Shown: positions 47,367 to 56,383 of the stretch, piece by piece
Layout: each line of letters begins with the position of its first letter
Position numbering within the stretch: the stretch's first letter is position 1
Source of the DNA: Streptomyces antimycoticus
Lineage (GTDB): Bacteria; Actinomycetota; Actinomycetes; Streptomycetales; Streptomycetaceae
Length of the DNA stretch: 64,000 nucleotides
Direction of reading: 5' to 3'
NCBI RefSeq assembly: GCF_005405925.1
Contig: NZ_BJHV01000001.1
Coordinates: 7,378,001 to 7,442,000, forward strand
The notes under the pieces: generated by a model
Seen by the model: the letters and a program-made list of their open reading frames with translations, nothing else
What the model was told of the DNA's origin: nothing
Databases searched by the model: none
Position numbers and translations under genes: made by a program

Positions 47367-47415
47367 ATACGACGAGGGCCCGCCCCGGACTTCCGGGAGC
47401 GGGCCCTCGTCGTAT
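47367..47415. terminator. strong bidirectional terminator between hflX and protease
   Basis: A perfect 17-bp inverted repeat (47367-47383 and 47399-47415) encloses an inner CCCGG/CCGGG stem with loop ACTT. It lies between two convergent genes and should stop transcription from both. Confidence 0.9.
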
Positions 47416-47443
47416 GGTGCCTGACGGCTACCGGCTCAGCCGG

Positions 47444-48616
47444 TCACTGGCTCGCGAACTTCTTGCTGACCGCGTTGTAGACGCCCTTCGCCTCGGGGCC
47501 CAGGTGCGGGCCCGCCAGCCAGGTCGCGTTGGACGGGCCGATCGAGGTGTTGGACACCAGCGAGGGCTTGCCGTCCGAGCCCTCGGCGACCCAGCCACCG
47601 CCGGAGGAACCCGCGGTCATGGTGCAGCCGATGCGGTACATCGTGGGCTGCCCGGCATCCAGGGAGAGTCGGCCCGGCTTGTCCGCGCACTGGTTCATCT
47701 TCTGGCCGTCGAACGGCGGGGCTGCCGGGTAGCCGGTAGCCGTGATCTCGTCGATGGACTTCACGGCCGGGGCGTTGAAGTCGACCGGAAGCGCGCCGCC
47801 CACCATCTCCTCGAGCGACTTGCCGCCGCTGACCTCCGGCTTCACATGCATCACCGCGAAGTCGTACGGAGCGCCCTTGCCGCCCACGGCCGCGCCCCTG
47901 TCGATCCACTGTGAGGAGGTCTGGGCCCAGTCGGCCCACCAGACGCCCTTGGGAGCCAGCTCCTCCTTGGTGGCGTTCTCCAGCTCCGCCTGCGACTTGC
48001 CCGCGTCGTTGTAGGAGGGGACGAACATCAGGTTCTTGTACCAGCCGCCGCCCTTGCCCGCGTGGACGCAGTGGCCCGCCGTCCACACCAGGTTGGACTT
48101 GCCGGGGTGCGCCGGGTCCTCGACCACGGTCGCGGAGCAGACCATCGAACCCTCGGGGCCGTCGAAGAACACCTTGCCCGCGTAGGGGACCTTGGAGCTG
48201 TACGGGCTGGCGACCGCCTTGGCCGGGACAGGCTGCGGATCGGGGTCGGTCACACCCTGGTCGTCCGCGATGTCGCTGTCGTCGACCGGCTTGTCGGGCT
48301 CCTGCGCGTCGCGCATCCGGTCCGGCTTCCACAGACCCTTGATGATCGGGTTGATGAAGTCACCGGCCTCGCGCAGCCAGTCGTCCCGGTCCCACTTGTT
48401 CCAGGCACCGTTCTTCCACTGGTCCAGATCGATGCCGAGGTTCTTCAACTTGTCGTTGAGGTTGTCGGGCAGCTTGATGTCGTCCACGCCCTGCTCCGAC
48501 GACGCGGTCGGCCGGGCGTCGGTGTTGTCGTCCGAGGAATCGCACGCGGTGGCGGTGAGCGCCAGAACCGAGGCTATGGCAGCCACGGCCAGTGCGGGTC
48601 GGCGTGAGGATGGCAT
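47444..48616 (-). CDS. secreted trypsin-like serine protease lipoprotein
   Basis: A 390-residue protein. The signal peptide ends in a lipobox (LTATAC, Cys25). A charged, Asp-rich region about 30-130 precedes the protease domain with catalytic His (VWTAGHCVHAG), Asp (YDFAVMHVKP) and Ser (TAGSSGGGWV). Peptidase family S1. Substrate unknown. It is divergent from the siderophore locus. Confidence 0.9.
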   Translation of the reverse strand: MPSSRRPALAVAAIASVLALTATACDSSDDNTDARPTASSEQGVDDIKLPDNLNDKLKNLGIDLDQWKNGAWNKWDRDDWLREAGDFINPIIKGLWKPDRMRDAQEPDKPVDDSDIADDQGVTDPDPQPVPAKAVASPYSSKVPYAGKVFFDGPEGSMVCSATVVEDPAHPGKSNLVWTAGHCVHAGKGGGWYKNLMFVPSYNDAGKSQAELENATKEELAPKGVWWADWAQTSSQWIDRGAAVGGKGAPYDFAVMHVKPEVSGGKSLEEMVGGALPVDFNAPAVKSIDEITATGYPAAPPFDGQKMNQCADKPGRLSLDAGQPTMYRIGCTMTAGSSGGGWVAEGSDGKPSLVSNTSIGPSNATWLAGPHLGPEAKGVYNAVSKKFASQ

Positions 48617-48748
48617 GGGCGGAACTCCCCCTGAGGTACTGATCTGCTCTACGGCCTATGTGGAATTGTCATGCACCGCCCCGGCAATGGGGTGGTATCC
48701 CACTATGCCGGTGCCGCCTACGACGGTTGCGAGCGGGTCCTTGGTTCC

Positions 48749-48790
48749 CGGCCGCGAAGATCTTCGCCCCCGGCCGCAAGGATCTTCGCC
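48749..48790 (+). promoter_or_regulatory. tandem palindromic element upstream of the siderophore locus
   Basis: Two 20-bp units (48749-48768 and 48771-48790), 22 bp apart and identical at 18 of 20 bases. The first contains a perfect 14-bp palindrome, GCGAAGATCTTCGC (48754-48767); the second has GCAAGGATCTTCGC. They lie 85-126 bases before the aminotransferase start, in the promoter region shared with the divergent protease gene. Two turns of helix separate them, as for cooperative operator sites. No known iron-box sequence is present nearby. The regulator is unknown. Confidence 0.6.
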
Positions 48791-48874
48791 AAGCCCGTGA
48801 TCCAGAGCCTTACGCGTCGTTGGTACGTACGGGGGACAGCCGGAGGGCGTTCAGCAGCAGGAGGACCGAGACTC

Positions 48875-50637
48875 GTGGCCGTGACCCAGCTCCCGCCGAT
48901 GGCCCTGTCCGCCGTCTCCGACGACGGTGGCGCCACCCAGGGAATTCTGCGGCGCCAGGCGCTGCGTGAGTCGGCCGCCCGCTCCTATGCCCGGGCGCTG
49001 CCCATCGTGCCGGTGCGCGCCCGGGGGATGACGATCGAAGGGGCCGACGGCCGCCGCTATCTCGACTGTCTCTCCGGGGCCGGGGCGCTGACTCTGGGGC
49101 ACAACCACCCGGTGGTGCTGGAAGCGATCCGGGCCGTTCTGGATTCGGAAGCGCCGCTGCAAGTCCTGGACTTGGCCACACCGGTCAAGGACGCCTTCAC
49201 GGACGAGCTGTTCGCCACCTTGCCGCCCGGCCTCGCCGCCGGCGCGCGGGTGCAGTTCTGCGGACCGGCGGGCACGGACGCGGTCGAGGCCGCGCTCAAG
49301 CTGGTGCGGATCGCCACGGGGCGCGATGGCCTGCTCGCCTTCTCCGGGGCCTACCACGGCATGACGGCCGGGGCGTTGGCCGCCTCCGGTGGCGCCTGCG
49401 CGGCCGGTGTGACCCGGCTGCCCTTTCCGTATGACTACCGCTGCCCGTTTGGGGTCGGCGGGGAGCGCGGTGCCGAACTCTCCGCGCGCTGGGCCGAGAA
49501 GCTGCTCGACGACCCGAAGGGCGGGGCGCCCGACCCGGCCGGGATGATCCTCGAACCCGTACAGGGCGAGGGCGGGGTGATCCCGGCACCGGACGGCTGG
49601 CTGCGCCGGATGCGCGAGATCACCGCGGCCCGCTCCATCCCGCTCGTCGCGGACGAGGTGCAGACCGGCGTCGGGCGCACCGGGGCGTTCTGGGCGGTCG
49701 ACCACAGCGGGACGGTGCCCGATGTGATGGTGCTGTCGAAGGCCATCGGCGGGGGCCTGCCGCTGGCCGTCGTGGTCTACCGGGAGGAGCTCGACGTCTG
49801 GCCTCCCGGAGCCCACGCGGGCACCTTCCGCGGCAACCAGCTGGCGATGGCCGCGGGCACGGCCACCCTCGCGTACGTCCGGGAGAACCATCTCGCCCAG
49901 CGGGCGGCGGTCGTCGGCCGACGGATGCTCGAGCGGCTGCGCCGATTCGCCGCCGGACGCCCCCAGATCGGGGAGGTACGCGGCCGCGGCCTCATGATCG
50001 GCCTGGAACTGGTCGCCCCGGAGGCCGGACCCACCGCGGAGGCGGGAGGCATCGCCGAGGCGGGGGCCATCGCGGAGGCGGGTGCCGGGGCGGAGGCCGG
50101 GCAGGCCGGGTCCGCAGCGCGGGTTGGGCCCGCAGCGCGGGTCGGGCCTGTCGCGGACGCCGACTGGGAGGGGGCCCGGGCGGCACAGGCCCGTACGGAG
50201 CATCCACGATCGAGGTGGCTCCAGGCGAAGTGACCCCGTGTGAGGGAGCCTGGCTGACGGGCGCCGAGGGCGGGGGCGCGCGCGGAGCCCTGAGCGGGGA
50301 TGCGCGCCAAGTCCTGGGCGGGGGAGCCCCCTACCCCGGTGTCACGCGTACGGCGGCCCCGCCCGCCGATCCCGCGCTCGCGGTGGCCGTCCAGCAGGAG
50401 TGCCTGCGGCGCGGGCTCATCGTCGAACTCGGCGGACGCCATGACGCGGTGATCCGCCTCCTCCCTCCACTCACCATCACCGACGAGCAGACAGAGGCCG
50501 TTCTGGACCGGCTCGCCGACGCCCTGGACGCGGCGATCCGCACCTCCGGAGCCCGCTCCCGTTCCCGCTCCCGCTCCGGTGAACTCCCAACCGCCGCTGG
50601 CCCATTTGCCCCACCGTTCGCCGGAAACCGCCACTGA
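48875..50637 (+). pseudogene. class III aminotransferase of the NIS siderophore locus, apparent -1 frameshift
   Basis: A PLP enzyme resembling diaminobutyrate-2-oxoglutarate transaminases used in siderophore pathways (RhbA-like). It opens GILRRQALRESAARSYAR, and has GGTDAVEAALK-type FCGPAGTDAVEAALKLVR, FSGAYHGMTAGALA, DEVQTGVGRTG and the PLP lysine VLSKAIGGGLPLAV. The first frame ends at 50233 after a low-complexity stretch; the conserved C-terminus (QQECLRRGLIVELGGR, RLLPPLTITDEQ) is in the frame one base earlier, ending at 50637. One lost base between about 50020 and 50215 (for example at the GGGGG near 50170) explains it. A linker of about 100 residues of Ala/Gly/Glu repeats is inserted where homologues have a short loop. 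GTG 48875 has AGGAGGA upstream. Confidence 0.8.
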
Positions 50638-51133
50638 CGTGCCCCGCACCGTACGACCGCACCGCCATCGCACCACCGAAGGAGGCAGGCGCCGGGCCCA
50701 GGACGTGAACGCCGTGATGCCCGCGCCGCACCCACCATGCCGCACACCCCCGGGGGAGCCCCCGTGTCTCCCCGACCGCAGCCCGTGCCCGGCGCCCTGA
50801 CCGACTCCGGCGACTCCGCCCACCCCGGCCCCCCGCCGCCGTCCCTCCCGCATCCGCCCCACACGGCGCCTCCTCGGGCCGGGACGACCAGACCACCCGC
50901 CGCGCCCGCCCCACCCGCGGCGGTCTCGACGGTCAGGGCACCGTTCACCGCCATGACGGCCGCCGGAGACCAAGCGGAGCCCCCAGCACCGTCACCACCT
51001 CCCGTTGCGGTGCCACTACCCCTGGCGGCAGTGCCAGCACCCTCGGCGGCAGTGCCACCCCCGGCGGTGGTCCCACCCCCTGCTGCGCTGCCATCACCCA
51101 CGGCGGCGGGGCCACTTCCCCGGCGGCGGTGCC
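50638..51133. other. Pro/Ala-rich low-complexity stretch between aminotransferase and synthetase
   Basis: About 500 bases. A frame from ATG 50737 reads as Pro/Ala/Val-rich protein (PPPSLPHPPHTAPPRAG) with strong codon bias up to about 51110, then becomes Arg/His-rich as the synthetase frame, one base later, takes over. Degenerate repeats of about 24-27 bp (GGCGGCAGTGCCA-type) fill 51000-51120. It may encode a disordered N-terminal extension of the synthetase with a further frame error, or be non-coding. An AAGGAGG at 50679-50685 has no start codon at a normal distance. Confidence 0.5.
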
Positions 51134-53203
51134 ACCATGCCAGGCGGCGGAGCCGCTGCCCCCACGGAGGAGCCACTGCCCCTAGCGGTGGCGCCCGCCA
51201 GGGCTCCGCTCGTCGGCGCGGCGGAAGCGAGTACGGGAGCGAGAGCACCCCAGCCCTCCGCTCCAGAGTCATCGCCGGAGGAGCCGCCCGTGCCGCAACT
51301 GCCCGCCCAGGGGCCGCCCCTCCCCGCGAGGGTGGTTCCCCGGCAGGACCGTGACAGCCATGACGCGCCCGCCGACCGTGCCCGTGTGGTCGGCGTGGAT
51401 CCGCTCGACGACCCCGACCCGCAGATCGCGTCCGACGGCGCGGGCGTCGAGAACCTGCTGCGCTGCTGGGTACGTGAGAGCGGCCTCGCGCGCCCCGACG
51501 GGGACACCCTGCGCATCCCCCTCGCCGCCAGCGGAACCGTCCTCCTCGTCCCCGTGCGCTATTGGTCGCCCACTGGCTGGCACCGCTTCGGCCCGCCGCT
51601 GCTGGAGCACGGCCCCCATGACGCGCCCGCCGTCGGGGCGGTCACCCTCGCGGCCCTGCTCACCCGCGAGGCGGCGTACAGCGCGCGACGGGACGACCCC
51701 GACGCGGATGCCACCGAACTCGTCGGCCGTGTCGCGGACTCCGTACGACGCACCGCCCTCTTTCTCGCCCACCGCCGGGCGGCGCCCGCCGATCCCGGCA
51801 CGAGCACCCCGTTTCTCAACGCGGAACAGTCCCTCCTCTTCGGTCACCCCCTGCATCCCACGCCGAAGAGCCGCGAGGGCCTCTCCGACAGCGAATCCAC
51901 CGTCTGCTCACCGGAATCGCGTGGCTCCTTCCCTCTTCACTGGATCGCGGTCGCCCGGTCCGTGCTGGCCTGCGAGTCGGCCTGGACGGAGCGCGGCCGG
52001 ACCGTGCCCGCCGAGCGGCTCGCCCTCTCCCTGGCGGGCAGCGGCCTCCAACTGCCCGACGGGACCGTGCCCTTGCCGCTGCATCCCTGGCAGGCTCGCG
52101 AGATCCGGCACCGCCCGGACGCCGCCGCGCTCTTCGATTCCGGCCTGTTGCACGACCTCGGGCCGTCCGGCGGCCACTGGCACCCGACCTCCTCGGTCCG
52201 CACCGTCTACCGGCCCGGCGCTCCTGCCATGCTGAAACTCTCCCTCGCTCTGCGGATCACCAACTCCCGTCGCGAGAACCTCCGTAAGGAACTGCGCCGC
52301 GGTGTCGAGGTGCACCGGCTGCTCCGCAGTGGACTGGCCGAGCAGTGGCGGGCGGCCTTCCCCGGATTCCCCGGCTTCGACATCGTTCGAGACCCGGCCT
52401 GGCTCGCCGTCGACGGACCCGATGGCGAACCCGTGACCGGCCTCGACGTCGTCATCCGGCACAACCCGTTCGGCCCCGGCGACGACGCCGTCTGCGTCGC
52501 CGGACTCCTCGCGCTGCGCCCCTGGCGCGGACAGCCGGTGATGCGCTCCCGGCTCGCCCACCTCGTCGCCCGGCTCGCCGCTCGCACCGGCCGTTCCACC
52601 GCGGCCGTCGGCGCGGAGTGGTTCCTGCGCTATCTGCACACGGTCGTGCGCCCCGTGCTCTGGCTGGACGGAGAAGCCGGTATCGCGCTCGAGGCACACC
52701 AGCAGAACACCCTGGTGCTGCTGGACCCCGACGGCTGGCCGATCGGCGGCCGCTACCGGGACAACCAGGGCTACTACTTCCGCGCGTCCCGGCATGCCGA
52801 ACTCCAGCGCCGGCTGCCCGGTATCGGCGGCCGCAGCGACACCTTCGTCCCCGATGAGGTCACCGACGAGCGGTTCGCCTACTACCTGGGTGTCAACAAC
52901 GTCCTCGGAATGATCGGCGCGTTCGGGTCCCAGCGACTCGTCGACGAGCGCGTCCTGCTGGCCGCGTTCCGCCGCTTTCTCACCGAGGCCGCGTCCGGCC
53001 CCGGCAGAACCCGCTCACCGCTGCCCGCCCGGCTCCTGGAGACGCCCACCCTGCGCTGCAAGGCCAATCTGCTCACGCGGCTGCGCGGCCTGGACGAACT
53101 CGTGGGACCGGTGGACACCCAGTCCGTCTATGTGACCATCGCCAACCCCCTTGCCACTTCTGTCTCTCCTTCCGGCATCCCAGCTGTCACCCCCATGGCT
53201 TGA
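51134..53203 (+). CDS. IucA/IucC-family NIS siderophore synthetase
   Basis: About 689 residues from ATG 51134; the start is uncertain because the first about 90 residues are Pro/Ala-rich and homology begins near GVDPLDDPDP. NIS synthetases use ATP to join a carboxylic acid such as citrate to an amine or alcohol. Family motifs: FGHPLHPTPKSREG, VPLPLHPWQ, SSVRTVYRP, KLSLALRITNSRRE, EAHQQNTLVLL and NNVLGMIGAFG. It lies between an aminotransferase that would supply a diamine precursor and an acyltransferase. The acid and amine substrates cannot be deduced. Confidence 0.9.
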   Translation, partial: TMPGGGAAAPTEEPLPLAVAPARAPLVGAAEASTGARAPQPSAPESSPEEPPVPQLPAQGPPLPARVVPRQDRDSHDAPADRARVVGVDPLDDPDPQIASDGAGVENLLRCWVRESGLARPDGDTLRIPLAASGTVLLVPVRYWSPTGWHRFGPPLLEHGPHDAPAVGAVTLAALLTREAAYSARRDDPDADATELVGRVADSVRRTALFLAHRRAAPADPGTSTPFLNAEQSLLFGHPLHPTPKSREGLSDSESTVCSPESRGSFPLHWIAVARSVLACESAWTERGRTVPAERLALSLAGSGLQLPDGTVPLPLHPWQAREIRHRPDAAALFDSGLLHDLGPSGGHWHPTSSVRTVYRPGAPAMLKLSLALRITNSRRENLRKELRRGVEVHRLLRSGLAEQWRAAFPGFPGFDIVRDPAWLAVDGPDGEPVTGLDVVIRHNPFGPGDDAVCVAGLLALRPWRGQPVMRSRLAHLVARLAARTGRSTAAVGAEWFLRYLHTVVRPVLWLDGEAGIALEAHQQNTLVLLDPDGWPIGGRYRDNQGYYFRASRHAELQRRLPGIGGRSDTFVPDEVTDERFAYYLGVNNVLGMIGAFGSQRLVDERVLLAAFRRFLTEAASGPGRTRSPLPARLLETPTLRCKANLLTRLRGLDELVGPVDTQSVYVTIANPLATSVSPSGIPAVTPMA

Positions 53204-53280
53204 CTCCGCGACCCGCGATCACGCCCCTCACCCTCACGTCCCTCACGACGTGCCGAGACCCCCGAGAGGAGAGCGTCGCC

Positions 53281-53979
53281 GTGCCGCACACCGACTCCAG
53301 TACGAGCTCCAGCACCGACGACACCATCGACATGCGGCTGCGCCAGGAAGAGGACATCACACGACTCATCGACCTGGGCTCCACCGGACGGGAGGGCGAC
53401 AGCCGGGCGGATCTGCTCGACCACATCGTCGAATGGCGGCCCACCAACACCCCGTTGGGCACCTTCCAGCTCGTCCCGGTCCGCATCGGGCGCGATCTTC
53501 GGCTCATCGCCCAATGGATGAACGACCCCTCCGTCGCCGCCTTCTGGGAGCTGGACGGCCCCGACGAGACCACCGCGAGCCACCTCGGGGACCAGCTCGA
53601 CGGCGACGGCCGCAGCGTGCCCTGTCTGGGCGTCCTGGACGGCGCCCCGATGAGCTATTGGGAGGTGTACCGCGCCGATCTGGACCCGCTCGCGCGGTAC
53701 TACCCGGCCCGACCGCATGACACGGGTATCCACCTGCTCATCGGCCGGGTCGGCGATCGTGGCCGTGGCCTGGGGACGACCCTGCTCCGCGCGGCCGCCG
53801 ATCTCGTCCTCGAGCACCGTCCGTCCTGCACCCGGGTCGTGGCCGAACCGGATCTCCGCAACACCCCCTCCGTCGCCGCCTTCCTCGGCGCCGGATTCCG
53901 CTTCTCCGCGGAAGTCGAACTCCCCGGCAAACGCGCCGCGCTGATGCTGCGCGACCGTGCCCTGCGACACGTCCTGTGA
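53281..53979 (+). CDS. GNAT acyltransferase, siderophore (IucB/AlcB/RhbD) type
   Basis: A 232-residue acetyltransferase. The family region runs LRLIAQWMNDPSVAAFWELDG, PMSYWEVYRADLDPLARYY, GIHLLIGRVGDRGRGLGTTLL, EPDLRNTPSVAAFLGAGF, closely matching the IucB-type domain that acylates N-hydroxylated or free side-chain amines in hydroxamate siderophores. GTG 53281 has GAGAGGAGAG upstream. It follows the IucA/IucC gene by 77 bases. No N-hydroxylase or decarboxylase gene is nearby, so the acceptor amine is uncertain. Confidence 0.87.
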   Translation: MPHTDSSTSSSTDDTIDMRLRQEEDITRLIDLGSTGREGDSRADLLDHIVEWRPTNTPLGTFQLVPVRIGRDLRLIAQWMNDPSVAAFWELDGPDETTASHLGDQLDGDGRSVPCLGVLDGAPMSYWEVYRADLDPLARYYPARPHDTGIHLLIGRVGDRGRGLGTTLLRAAADLVLEHRPSCTRVVAEPDLRNTPSVAAFLGAGFRFSAEVELPGKRAALMLRDRALRHVL

Positions 53980-54217
53980 ACCTCCGCGACCATCCGTGCC
54001 CCCCGGTGAGGTGCCTGCCTCGATGCGAGCTTTCACTGTTGATACACCGCTCGCCCGGTCCCGGTTCCCATGAAGCGAGGACGGCCGTCCCACGAAAGCG
54101 GGGGCCGTCCGTCCCAGGAAGCGGGGAATTGCCCGAGCCCCGCGCTCGCCGAAACCGTCCGTCACCGACCACACCGACGGGAGTGATGTCGGTGCCGCCC
54201 CGTAGGCTGGCAGCCCT

Positions 54218-56218
54218 ATGACTGAATCGTCCTCGCCTCCACTCGCCGATCTGCTGCACGCCGCCGTCACCACCGTCGGCGGCACCGAGCGCCCTGGTCA
54301 GACCGCCATGGCCCAAGCTGTGGCGGAGGCGATCGACGACTGCTCCCACCTGCTGGTTCAGGCCGGTACCGGCACCGGGAAGTCCCTGGGGTATCTGGTG
54401 CCCGCCCTCGCGCACGGCGAGCGTGTCGTCGTCGCCACGGCGACCCTCGCACTGCAGCGGCAGCTCGTCGAGCGAGACCTGCCCCGCACCGTGGAGGCCC
54501 TGCATCCGCTGCTGCGCCGCCGCCCCGAGTTCGCCATGCTCAAGGGCCGCTCCAACTATCTGTGCCTGCACCGGCTCCACGAGGGCGTCCCGCAGGAGGA
54601 CGCCGATGAAGCCGGCCTCTTCGACCCGTTCGAGGCCGCCACGCCCACCAGCAAGCTCGGCAAGGACCTGCTGCGGTTGCGCGACTGGTCGGACGAGACC
54701 GAGACGGGCGATCGGGACGATCTGAGCCCTGGTGTCTCGGACCGCGCCTGGTCCCAGGTGTCGGTCACCTCCCGGGAGTGCCTCGGCGCGTCCAAATGCG
54801 CCTATGGCGCGGAGTGCTTCGCCGAGGCCGCCCGTGAGCGGGCCAAGCTCGCCGATGTCGTCGTCACCAATCACGCGCTGCTCGCCATCGACGCCATCGA
54901 GGGCGCCCCGGTGCTGCCCAGCCATGAGGTGCTGATCGTCGACGAGGCGCATGAGCTGGTCTCCCGGGTCACCGGTGTCGCCAGCGGGGAGCTCACCCCC
55001 GGCCAGGTCAACCGGGCCGTGCGGCGTGCCGCGAAGCTGGTCAACGAGCAGGCGGCGGACGCCCTCCAGACCGCCTCGGAGGGCTTCGAGCGGCTGATGG
55101 AGCTCGCCCTGCCCGGCCGTCTCGAGAAGATCCCCGAGGACCTCGGCTATGTGCTGATGGCGCTGCGCGACGCGGCCCGCACGGTGATCTCGGCGCTCGG
55201 CGCCACGCGGGACGCGTCGGTCAAGGACGAGGACGCGATCCGTAAGCAGGCACTGGGCTCCGTGGAGAACATTCACCAGGTGGCCGAGCGGATCGTCGAG
55301 GGCTCCGAGTACGACGTGGTCTGGTATGAGCGGCACGACCGCTTCGGTGCCTCGCTGCGGGTCGCCCCGCTCTCCGTGTCGGGGCTTCTGCGCGAGAAGC
55401 TGTTCGACGACCGGTCCGTCGTCCTCACCTCCGCCACGCTCAAGCTGGGCGGGGATTTCAACGGGGTGGCGGCCTCACTCGGTCTCGCCCCCGAGAGCGC
55501 GCAGGATCCGGAGGGCGGCGAGGAGGCCGCGCCGCGCTGGCAGGGCCTCGACGTCGGCTCGCCCTTCGACTACTCGAAGCAGGGGATCCTCTATGTCGCC
55601 AAGCATCTCGCCCAGCCCGGCCGCGAGGGCAGCCGCGCCGACATGCTCGATGAGCTCGCCGAGCTGGTCGAGGCCGCGGGCGGTCGCACGCTCGGGCTGT
55701 TCTCGTCCATGCGCGCCGCGCAGGCCGCCGCGGAGGACCTGCGCGGGCGTCTCGATGCGCCGATCCTCCTCCAGGGCGAGGAGACGCTGGGCGAGCTGAT
55801 CCGTGCCTTCGCCGCCGACGCACGGACCTGCCTGTTCGGCACGCTGTCCCTCTGGCAGGGCGTCGATGTGCCGGGGCCCAGCTGCCAGTTGGTGGTGATG
55901 GACCGGGTGCCCTTCCCCCGCCCCGACGACCCGCTGATGAGTGCCCGCCAGAAGGCGGTGGAGGAGGCTGGGGGCAATGGCTTCATGGCCGTCGCCGCGA
56001 CCCATGCCGCGCTGCTGATGGCCCAGGGCGCGGGCCGGCTCGTGCGGGCTTCGGACGACCGGGGGATCGTCGCCGTCCTGGATCCGCGGGTCGAGCGGGC
56101 CCGCTACGGCTCGTTCCTCCGCAAGTCCATGCCGGATTTCTGGTACACGACCGACCGCAACCAGGTGCGCCGCTCGCTGGCCGCCATCGACGCGGCGGCC
56201 AAGGCCCAGGGGGCCTAG
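54218..56218 (+). CDS. DinG/XPD-type ATP-dependent DNA helicase
   Basis: A 666-residue superfamily-2 helicase. Walker A is QAGTGTGKSLGYLV near 50, motif II is LIVDEAHELVSR, and the C-terminal helicase half has LFGTLSLWQGVDVPG and AQGAGRLVRASDDRG. Four cysteines suited to an iron-sulfur cluster are present (NYLCLHR, and ECLGASKCAYGAEC), as in XPD and DinG. Such helicases unwind R-loops and recombination intermediates. It is convergent with lexA; no SOS box is seen in front of it. Confidence 0.92.
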   Translation: MTESSSPPLADLLHAAVTTVGGTERPGQTAMAQAVAEAIDDCSHLLVQAGTGTGKSLGYLVPALAHGERVVVATATLALQRQLVERDLPRTVEALHPLLRRRPEFAMLKGRSNYLCLHRLHEGVPQEDADEAGLFDPFEAATPTSKLGKDLLRLRDWSDETETGDRDDLSPGVSDRAWSQVSVTSRECLGASKCAYGAECFAEAARERAKLADVVVTNHALLAIDAIEGAPVLPSHEVLIVDEAHELVSRVTGVASGELTPGQVNRAVRRAAKLVNEQAADALQTASEGFERLMELALPGRLEKIPEDLGYVLMALRDAARTVISALGATRDASVKDEDAIRKQALGSVENIHQVAERIVEGSEYDVVWYERHDRFGASLRVAPLSVSGLLREKLFDDRSVVLTSATLKLGGDFNGVAASLGLAPESAQDPEGGEEAAPRWQGLDVGSPFDYSKQGILYVAKHLAQPGREGSRADMLDELAELVEAAGGRTLGLFSSMRAAQAAAEDLRGRLDAPILLQGEETLGELIRAFAADARTCLFGTLSLWQGVDVPGPSCQLVVMDRVPFPRPDDPLMSARQKAVEEAGGNGFMAVAATHAALLMAQGAGRLVRASDDRGIVAVLDPRVERARYGSFLRKSMPDFWYTTDRNQVRRSLAAIDAAAKAQGA

Positions 56219-56308
56219 CGGGCCAAGGACCAGGCGGCCTGGCGGGGCGTCGCGCTCCAAGGCCGCCATGGTCGCCCCGACGGGCCCCTATGGTCGGCAC
56301 ATACAGCA

Positions 56309-56342
56309 GGGCCCCGGAACCGGCGCAGTGGTCCCGGGGCCC
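56309..56342. terminator. terminator between helicase and lexA
   Basis: GGGCCCCGG at 56309-56317 pairs with CCGGGGCCC at 56334-56342, with AACC/GGT able to extend the stem inward. It lies between convergent genes. Confidence 0.7.
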
Positions 56343-56383
56343 GGTCGTGGGGCACGCTCAGGGCGCACCTCGATCCGGTGCGC

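Noticed and set aside
48617..48874. Iron box of the DmdR/IdeR type before the siderophore locus
   Set aside because: No match to TTAGGTTAGGCTAACCTAA or a clear half of it was found.
50215..50637. Separate small gene after the aminotransferase
   Set aside because: Its sequence is the conserved C-terminus of the class III aminotransferase, so it is the second half of one frameshifted gene.
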